A DNA stretch of 64,000 nucleotides, taken from positions 930,001 to 994,000 of the forward strand of contig JAUMBQ010000006.1 of NCBI GenBank assembly GCA_032119595.1, written 5' to 3'. Source of the stretch: JAGIBJ01 sp032119595. GTDB taxonomy: Bacteria > Actinomycetota > Thermoleophilia > Solirubrobacterales > Solirubrobacteraceae. The notes under the pieces are model-generated. The model saw nothing but the letters and a program-made list of their open reading frames with translations. It had not been told where the DNA came from and made no database searches. Below, one piece after another: positions 61,669-64,000 of the stretch. A program made the position numbers and the translations under genes. Numbering within the stretch: the stretch's first letter is position 1; every line of letters begins with the position of its first letter.

Positions 61669-64000
61669 ATGATCTCATCTCGCCTCTGGCGCCCCCTCGC
61701 CACGGCCATCACGCTGCTCGCGCTCGCTCCGAGCCTGGCATCGGCCGCTGACACCGCGATCCCGTCCGGGTTCATCACCGATGGGCCTGTGCGCGCGTCG
61801 ACCACCGACGCGCAGGGCCGGATCTACATCGGCGGCGATTTCTCCACCGTCGGCCCGTTCCTCGGCGCCGCGACCTTCATCGATCCGACCACGGCCGCGC
61901 CGACCGCCGGCTTCCCCTTGGTCAACGGCACCGTCAACGACGTCGAGCCCGACGGTGGCGGAGGCTGGTTCCTCGGCGGCAGCTTCACCGCGGTCGGCGA
62001 TGTACCCCGCAGCAACCTCGCGCACGTCCGCGCCGACGGCACCGTCGATACGGAGTGGAACCCGGGCGCAGGCGCCGTCGTCCGCTCGCTCGCCCGCAGC
62101 GGCACCCACCTCTACCTCGGCGGATCCTTCAACACCGTCGGCGGAAAGCCGCGCACTGGGCTCGCCCGCGTCTCCACCACCGGCACCGGCGCCACCGACA
62201 GCCAGTGGTACCCGGACGCAACCGGCACCGTGAACGTGATCGCGCTGCGCGGCACCACGCTCTACGTCGCGGGCGGCCTCTCCGCCGTCGGTAGCGCCCC
62301 GTGCCCCGGCCTGTGCCGTCTCTCCACCACCGGCGGCCCGACCGGCCCAGTCGACGCCAGCTGGCAACTCATCCAGGCTCCGTCTCCGTCGCAGCCGCGG
62401 GCCCTCGCCTTCGACGCGACCTCCGTCTACGTCGGCGGCCGATTCTCGGCCATCGGCGGCGAGGCCCGCAGCGGGCTGGCGAAGGTCTCGCTCACCACCG
62501 CGGATGTCGACCCGACCTGGAACCCGAGCCTCGAGTTCCTGCCCGGCCTGCCCGGCGATGCCAACGCCCTGGCGATCAGCGGCACCCTGCTCTACGTCGG
62601 CGGGAACTTCATGAACGTCGGCGGGCGCACGACCGACTCCCAGCGACACCTCTCGCGCGTATCGACGACAGGTGCGGGCGCACTCGACACGAACTGGCAG
62701 CCAGAGCTCGACAACGACGTCACGTCGATCAGCCTCCAGGGCGACCAGATCTACGCCGGCGGCAACTTCGCGAATGTCGGCGCCGAATGGCGGCCGCATC
62801 TCGCCCGCTTCTCCACGTCACCCGGTGCAGCGCTCGACACCTGGAGCCCTCAGCTCAATGGCGCCCCGAACGCCATCATCTCGGAAGGCGGCCGGCTGCT
62901 CGTCGCCGGGGCCTTCTCGTCCGGCGGCCCCAGCAGTCGCCAGCGGTTCGGCCTCGCCCGTTTCGATGCCCAGGGTCGACTTGACACGACCTGGAATCCG
63001 TCGGTGGACGGCTCGGTGTACGCGCTGACCGCCACCGCCGACGCGCTCTACGTGGGCGGGTTCATCTTCTCGGTCGGCCGAGCGTCCCGCTCCGACCTCG
63101 CACGCGTTTCGCTGACGGGCGCCGGCGCCGTCGACGCCACGTGGAACCCCGCTCGGCCGAGTTTCTCGCCGGTACGAGCGATCGCCGTGAGCGCCGACGG
63201 CGTGTTCGTCGGCACCGGCCAGGCCGGCGCCGACAACGGCACTCCGACCAGCCTCATCAAGGTCAGCGCCACCGGCGCGGGCGTGCGCGACGCGACGTGG
63301 GATCCGGACGTCACTGGCGCCGTGCGTGCTCTGCGGGTGGTTGGCGGCGGTCTCATCGTGGGCGGTGACTTCTTCGGCGGGAACGTCGGCGGCCAGGCCC
63401 GCGACTACCTCGCGAAGGTCGCAACGACCGGCACCGGCGCCGCCGATGCCGCCTGGAACCCTCAGCCGACTGGCCGCGTCCTCGCGATGACGTCGACCGC
63501 CGACGCCCTCTACCTGGGTGGCGAATTCGACCAGGTCAAGGGACTCCCTCGTGGACGGGTCGCCAAGCTGACCCTCGGTGGCGCCGTCGATCCCGCGTGG
63601 GGCCCGCTGGTGAACAACGCCGTCAAGGCCTTGGCCTTGCGCGGCGACGCGCTCTACCTCGGCGGGCAGTTCACCGCCGTCTCCGGTGAATCGGTCACGC
63701 GGATCGCCAAGGTCGGGGCCACCGGATCCGGCGTCCTTGATGAGGCATTCAAGCCTGTGGCGCAAGCCTCGGTCGACGCCCTTTCCGCGACGCCCACGCG
63801 GCTCCTCGCCGGCGGCCTGACCTTCTCGGGCGCCGGTGGACGTTCGCTGATCGGTACGGCGTTCTTCGATCTGGTCGCGCCGACGATCACGGTGGCGTCG
63901 CCAGCCGAGGGAGCCACCTACGTGCAGGGCCAGGCGGTCGCGGTCGCGTTCGAGTGTCAGGACGACGGCGGTGTGCTCGGTAGCTGCAGCGGAACCCAGG
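61669..64000 (+). CDS. Secreted repeat beta-propeller protein, C-terminal end beyond the window
   Basis: The reading frame is open from ATG 61669 to the right edge (777 codons). The signal peptide (MISSRLWRPLATAITLLALA) ends SLASA. A roughly 50-60-residue unit recurs more than ten times, with YVGGSF- or YLGGNF-like strands, then V-G, then L-A-R-V-S-x-T-G-x-G-A, then D-x-x-W-x-P. This is the pattern of delta-60-type propeller repeats in large secreted proteins. Near the edge it changes to an Ig-like segment (VASPAEGATYVQGQAVAV) with Cys pairs. It may bind polymers or surfaces; the function is unknown. Confidence 0.8.
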   Translation, partial: MISSRLWRPLATAITLLALAPSLASAADTAIPSGFITDGPVRASTTDAQGRIYIGGDFSTVGPFLGAATFIDPTTAAPTAGFPLVNGTVNDVEPDGGGGWFLGGSFTAVGDVPRSNLAHVRADGTVDTEWNPGAGAVVRSLARSGTHLYLGGSFNTVGGKPRTGLARVSTTGTGATDSQWYPDATGTVNVIALRGTTLYVAGGLSAVGSAPCPGLCRLSTTGGPTGPVDASWQLIQAPSPSQPRALAFDATSVYVGGRFSAIGGEARSGLAKVSLTTADVDPTWNPSLEFLPGLPGDANALAISGTLLYVGGNFMNVGGRTTDSQRHLSRVSTTGAGALDTNWQPELDNDVTSISLQGDQIYAGGNFANVGAEWRPHLARFSTSPGAALDTWSPQLNGAPNAIISEGGRLLVAGAFSSGGPSSRQRFGLARFDAQGRLDTTWNPSVDGSVYALTATADALYVGGFIFSVGRASRSDLARVSLTGAGAVDATWNPARPSFSPVRAIAVSADGVFVGTGQAGADNGTPTSLIKVSATGAGVRDATWDPDVTGAVRALRVVGGGLIVGGDFFGGNVGGQARDYLAKVATTGTGAADAAWNPQPTGRVLAMTSTADALYLGGEFDQVKGLPRGRVAKLTLGGAVDPAWGPLVNNAVKALALRGDALYLGGQFTAVSGESVTRIAKVGATGSGVLDEAFKPVAQASVDALSATPTRLLAGGLTFSGAGGRSLIGTAFFDLVAPTITVASPAEGATYVQGQAVAVAFECQDDGGVLGSCSGTQ

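Overview
The window is high-GC DNA from an actinobacterium. The heat-shock order dnaK-grpE-dnaJ-hspR is typical of that phylum. The number of secreted beta-rich proteins, an alanine-rich heptad-repeat surface protein and many apparently leaderless start codons suggest class Thermoleophilia (Solirubrobacter/Patulibacter/Conexibacter relatives). The class is an inference from gene content; no rRNA or other marker gene is present.

Layout. 1-5000: the start of a secreted CAP-domain protein, a CcdA-like membrane protein with a thioredoxin-like lipoprotein, a PfkB sugar kinase and a membrane GGDEF/EAL protein. 5100-12800: endonuclease III, a secreted copper-radical (galactose-oxidase-like) oxidase, a DUF167 protein, a DUF4394 protein and an IPT/TIG-domain protein, with strong hairpins between them. 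12870-17270: dnaK, grpE, dnaJ and hspR. 17675-31330 (all on the minus strand): surface and secreted proteins, including four paralogues that join an FG-GAP (integrin-like) propeller to a lectin-like C-terminal domain. One of the four is frameshifted. The family shares a promoter-like motif not found elsewhere in the window. 31466-34105: clpB. 34184-38150: four minus-strand secreted proteins, one a cutinase-like hydrolase. Three of the four have an ACCGACCGGT site upstream.

38272-61602: purine synthesis genes in the order purD, purE, purB, purC, purS, purQ, purL, purF, all on the plus strand. They are interspersed with secreted or envelope genes, a Nudix hydrolase, a glycoside-hydrolase-like protein, a ribbon-helix-helix regulator and three VOC-fold genes. 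purM, purN, purH and purK are not in the window. The window ends inside a large secreted repeat propeller.

Themes. Eight of the ten or more purine steps are encoded here, but as short separate transcripts rather than one operon. Many starts lack a Shine-Dalgarno and instead have a TANNNT box 6-8 nt upstream, which suggests leaderless mRNAs. A 47-48 bp palindromic element occurs three times with paired changes in its stem. No tRNA, rRNA, CRISPR array, insertion sequence or phage gene was seen.
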